Assembly: GCA_002683195.1 (NCBI GenBank)
Contig: NYSW01000120.1
Location: 1-9,034 of the forward strand
DNA from: Phycisphaerae bacterium
GTDB lineage: Bacteria > Planctomycetota > Phycisphaerae > Phycisphaerales > SM1A02
Direction of reading: 5' to 3'
DNA length: 9,034 bases
The notes under the pieces were generated by a model. That model did not search any database. It was not told the DNA's origin and saw only the letters and a program-made list of their open reading frames with translations. Made by a program: the position numbers and the translations under genes. Of this stretch, positions 6,558 through 9,034 are shown piece by piece (the first letter of the stretch is position 1; every line of letters starts with the position of its first letter).

Positions 6558-7661
6558 TCATCCTCCAGCGTCGGTGCTTGATGACCGGGCGTTGGCGGCT
6601 GGCAGACCCTTCGCGCTGAATGCCTCCAGGACCTCGGCGAGTGGATGTCGGATTTCTCCGTACTTCCGGTCCATGATCGTCAGGCCGGAGGCGGTGAAGT
6701 CGATCGTGACCACGCCCGTAACCGGCCCGTCGCCGCCGGAGGATGGGACGCCGGGATCCTCGTGGTCACACGACCATTCGTATCGGATCTCGAAGATCCC
6801 GTCGTCTTTCTGCTCGTAGACATGACGCTCGACCACGAATTCGATCTTGCCGACACGCCTGCTGTAGAAACCGAGACGCTTGTTCACCTTCGCGAGAAGC
6901 GCGTCCGCCTGCTCGACGCTCGGCAGTCGGCCGCCGTTTCCTGCGGCGAAGCCGATGATCGGCGAGGCGCTCCTGTCGACCATCCGATTGAACATGGGCA
7001 ACCATTCGTCGAAGGCGGTGGTGGGCGGCCGTCCGGTCTCGACCGTGAAGTGGTCGAGTGGAAACGCGAGCACGTCGGCACCGAGGAACAACTGATGCTT
7101 CGGCGTGCCATCCTGCAATCGCGGTACCGCCCCCTTCGGCGATGCCGTGACCAGGACGCCTTCGGCATTCCGGACCCAGCTCACCGCGACGGCGACCTGC
7201 CCGCCCGCGGGGTTGGACCAGTCCGTGCCGGGCAGGCTCCCGGACTCCACCCCCGTCTCGAAAAAGGCATTCGCCGGAAGCCGGGCGTCCTCCGCCTGAT
7301 TCCGGAGGACCGACGAGAGCGAAGGCCCGCTTGCAGCCAATGCCGCCTCCGCCAACGGTCTCACCATGTTCGTGATGAACATCACGACGCCGGCGGCCAC
7401 CACCAGAAGCACCGCGACGAAGGCCGACTGGGCCGTTTGAATCCAAGGCCGCGTCCTGAATTGCGACACGACCACGACGAAGAAGGCGATGGCGAGCACC
7501 AATCCGACCACGAGGGGCAGCGGGCCTGACAGAAACGGAATCGGCCCGGGCCTGAAGGCGGTGCCTACACCCCACAAGATCGCCATCATTGATGCGTACG
7601 GGAGGTACGAACGAAGTTCCCGAACCCAGGCGGGACCATTCGATCGATCGGCGTCATCCAT
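6558..7661 (-). CDS. Three-helix membrane protein with large extracytoplasmic domain, unknown function
   Basis: I do not recognise a family. The 367-residue product starts with a short charged segment (MDDADRSNGPAWVRELRSY). Hydrophobic helices follow at about 20-36 (weak), 47-66 (PLPLVVGLVLAIAFFVVVV) and 77-99. Arg residues before helix 1 and in the FRTRPW loop predict the N-terminus inside and the ~265-residue C-terminal domain outside. That domain has conserved-looking stretches (HQLFLGADVLAFPLDHFTVE, FDEWLPMFNRMVD, EFVVERHVYEQ) and ends in a Ser/Ala-rich tail, with no catalytic motif I can name. ATG 7661 is chosen because CCGGAG lies 7 nt upstream; the frame is open to 7898, but that extension is Arg/Gly-rich and looks non-coding. 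The gene is convergent with the GTPase (61-base gap without a clear terminator) and divergent from the antiporter. Confidence 0.75.
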   Translation of the reverse strand: MDDADRSNGPAWVRELRSYLPYASMMAILWGVGTAFRPGPIPFLSGPLPLVVGLVLAIAFFVVVVSQFRTRPWIQTAQSAFVAVLLVVAAGVVMFITNMVRPLAEAALAASGPSLSSVLRNQAEDARLPANAFFETGVESGSLPGTDWSNPAGGQVAVAVSWVRNAEGVLVTASPKGAVPRLQDGTPKHQLFLGADVLAFPLDHFTVETGRPPTTAFDEWLPMFNRMVDRSASPIIGFAAGNGGRLPSVEQADALLAKVNKRLGFYSRRVGKIEFVVERHVYEQKDDGIFEIRYEWSCDHEDPGVPSSGGDGPVTGVVTIDFTASGLTIMDRKYGEIRHPLAEVLEAFSAKGLPAANARSSSTDAGG

Positions 7662-7668
7662 CAGTCGG

Positions 7669-7672
7669 CTCC
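7669..7672 (-). promoter_or_regulatory. Shine-Dalgarno site of the unknown membrane protein
   Basis: GGAG (within CCGGAG on the minus strand) lies 7 nt before ATG 7661. It decides this start against the longer frame opening at 7898. Confidence 0.6.
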
Positions 7673-7914
7673 GGAGGTCGCTTCGGATCGTCGGGGGATC
7701 CACGGCAGGCGTCCAGCCTAGACGACCGCGACCCACGCCACGAATTCGGCCCCCTTGGAGCGGGACATGGTCGAATCCGCTTGATGAACCGCCCCGGCTT
7801 CCGACGCCGAAGCCTCGTCTCCGATCGCCGATTGCGGTAGGTTGACACCGACGACCGCCTGGTCCACGCGTTGCCCGGATCGCCGCCAGGCCAGTCACCG
7901 AGGCCTCTCACCAC

Positions 7915-7918
7915 GGAG
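7915..7918 (+). promoter_or_regulatory. Shine-Dalgarno site of the antiporter, pointing to a non-canonical start
   Basis: GGAG at 7915-7918 touches ATG 7919, which is in the wrong frame. It is 4 nt before the in-frame ACG 7923 and 7 nt before the in-frame ATC 7926. The 7-nt spacing equals that of two other genes in the window. Confidence 0.45.
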
Positions 7919-7925
7919 ATGAACG

Positions 7926-9034
7926 ATCGACTACTCCGACCTCGCCATCGTCGCGGCCTTCGCCTTCCTCTATTCGATCATCGCGTCACGTCTCGGGAAG
8001 ACGCGTTTCAACGGCGCCCTGGTGTACGTGCTGGCTGGTTTCCTCTTCGGTGGGCAGGCGCTCGGCTGGGTGGATGTCCAGATCGGGGGCGAGGGCCTGA
8101 AGATCCTCGCCGAGCTCACGCTCGCCCTCGTCCTGTTCACCGACTCCGCCAACACGAACCTCGCCACCTTGCGCCGGATCGAGACCATTCCGATCCGGCT
8201 CCTGTTCATCGGCCTTCCCCTCACCATCGTGCTGGGATTCGCGACGGGGTGGCTCCTCTTCGACGAACTCGGCCTGTTCGAGGTCGCGCTTCTGGCCACC
8301 ATGCTGGCGCCGACCGATGCCGCCCTGGGCAAGGCGGTGGTCACCAACCCCGCGGTCCCGGAGTCCGTCCGAGAGAGTCTCAACGTCGAGAGCGGCCTGA
8401 ACGACGGCATCTGCGTGCCGGTCTTGCTCTTCTTCCTCGCCCTGGCCGTCGGGGACACGGAGTCGGGTCACGCCGCCGGATTGATGGCGAAGCTGACGTT
8501 GCAGGCGATCGGAATCGGCGTCCTCGTCGGTGGCGTGGCGGGACTCGTCGGTGGCCGGCTGATCCGGCACTGTTCCGAACGGGGATGGGTGGCCGGTTCA
8601 TGGATGCAGATTCCCGTGATCGCGCTCGCCCTCGCCTGCTTCGCCACGGCCCAGTGGCTGGAAGGGAGCGGCTTCATCGCCTGCTTCGTCGCGGGCATGA
8701 TCTTCGGTACCACCGAGAAGCGGAACAAGGGACGTTTCCTCGATGCCGCGGAAGGCGTCGGTGATTCGATGGCGCTGGTGACCTGGTTCATGTTCGGCGC
8801 GGTCGCGGTGGGACTCACCTGGCAGCATCTCGACTGGCGGGTCTTCGCCTACGCCCTGTCGAGCCTGACCGTCATCCGGATCCTCCCGGTCTTCATCGCC
8901 GCCATCGGCCTCGGACTTCGCTGGGAGACGCGGCTCTTCATGGGATGGTTCGGACCAAGGGGACTCGCGAGCATCGTGTTCGTGGTGCTCGTGACGGACG
9001 AAACGCTCCCGGGATCGGAAGTCCTCGCCACCAC
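7926..9034 (+). CDS. CPA1-family cation:proton antiporter (NhaP-like), N-terminal part, runs off right edge
   Basis: About 369 codons are visible and the frame is unbroken from TGA 7920-7922 to the edge. The product exchanges Na+ or K+ for protons across the inner membrane. It is mostly hydrophobic helices, beginning YSDLAIVAAFAFLYSIIASR. Counting from ATC 7926 as residue 1, family hallmarks are APTDAALG (128-135), the paired N159-D160 in LNVESGLNDG that forms the ion-binding site of electroneutral CPA1 exchangers, and GPRGLASIVF with Arg345 near the end. No ATG, GTG or TTG lies between the in-frame stop at 7920 and GTG 8022, and starting at 8022 would delete the first membrane helix. ATC 7926 sits 7 nt after GGAG and ACG 7923 sits 4 nt after it; a one-base indel joining ATG 7919 to this frame is the other possibility. 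The C-terminal helices and any cytoplasmic tail are outside the window. Family is firm, ion specificity unknown. Confidence 0.88.
   Translation, partial: MDYSDLAIVAAFAFLYSIIASRLGKTRFNGALVYVLAGFLFGGQALGWVDVQIGGEGLKILAELTLALVLFTDSANTNLATLRRIETIPIRLLFIGLPLTIVLGFATGWLLFDELGLFEVALLATMLAPTDAALGKAVVTNPAVPESVRESLNVESGLNDGICVPVLLFFLALAVGDTESGHAAGLMAKLTLQAIGIGVLVGGVAGLVGGRLIRHCSERGWVAGSWMQIPVIALALACFATAQWLEGSGFIACFVAGMIFGTTEKRNKGRFLDAAEGVGDSMALVTWFMFGAVAVGLTWQHLDWRVFAYALSSLTVIRILPVFIAAIGLGLRWETRLFMGWFGPRGLASIVFVVLVTDETLPGSEVLAT

Larger units (their letters stand above)
7662..7925. other. Divergent intergenic region between membrane protein and antiporter
   Basis: This 264-base region must carry promoters for both flanking genes. 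On the plus strand TTGACA (7842-7847) is a perfect -35 hexamer within TTGACACC, the same octamer as at the GTPase promoter. However, the bases 16-18 nt downstream are GC-rich and give no -10 match. Nothing convincing was seen on the minus strand. Open frames here (minus to 7898, plus from 7871) are Arg/Gly/Pro-rich and not regarded as coding. Confidence 0.4.

Noticed and set aside
6503..6559. GACTCCG/CGGAGTC inverted repeat between the convergent GTPase and membrane-protein genes as a terminator
   Set aside because: The arms are 7 bp but the loop is 43 nt, there is no T-run, and the right arm overlaps a stop codon; a terminator cannot be supported.
7871..8764. Plus-strand open frame (297 codons) starting upstream of the antiporter
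   Set aside because: It is read one frame off the antiporter and is extremely Arg-rich. The antiporter frame contains the APTD, ND and GPRG motifs and hydrophobic helices.
1..9034. Search for CRISPR arrays, tRNA/rRNA, insertion sequences, transposases, toxin-antitoxin or defence genes
   Set aside because: No regularly spaced repeats, tRNA-like cloverleaf, rRNA signature, transposase motif or paired terminal repeats were seen by eye on either strand.

Overview
The window is GC-rich, densely coded bacterial DNA. It most resembles a planctomycete, perhaps of the Phycisphaerae type. The grounds are a very long membrane Ser/Thr kinase fused to a PD40 (WD40-like) propeller, a secreted right-handed beta-helix protein, and coding genes whose antisense strands are full of shadow ORFs. 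This placement is inferred from gene content, not from a phylogenetic marker.

Layout, left to right. Bases 1-252 (minus) hold the N-terminus of a secreted beta-helix protein that continues off the left edge. Bases 253-893 are a gene-poor gap with a strong terminator-like hairpin (762-802), a second hairpin (845-862) and a possible 39-codon ORF. Bases 894-1172 (plus) encode a small exported protein that looks like the beginning of an ankyrin-repeat protein cut short. Bases 1200-4136 (minus) encode a 978-residue kinase-propeller receptor. Bases 4447-4878 (minus) encode an exported AhpD-like (carboxymuconolactone decarboxylase family) protein, separated from the kinase by a good terminator hairpin (4386-4409). 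Diverging from it, 5267-6496 (plus) encodes a COG0523/CobW-family GTPase closest in sequence feel to the ZigA zinc-metallochaperone group. It is preceded by a candidate promoter overlapped by a dyad. Bases 6558-7661 (minus) encode a three-helix membrane protein of unknown function, convergent with the GTPase. Diverging from that, 7926 to the right edge (plus) encodes a CPA1-type cation:proton antiporter without a canonical start codon.

The genes do not form one operon: strands alternate, gaps are large, and terminator-like or promoter-like elements separate them. A loose common theme of envelope and ion/metal/redox homeostasis can be stated (exported CxxC protein, zinc-type GTPase, antiporter, membrane receptor kinase), but nothing in the sequence shows that they act together. 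I found no mobile element, CRISPR array, tRNA or rRNA, and no convincing new multi-gene system. The most unusual points are the start of the antiporter, the altered active-site residues of the AhpD-like protein, the long low-complexity insertion in the kinase activation segment, and the orphan hairpin in the left gap.
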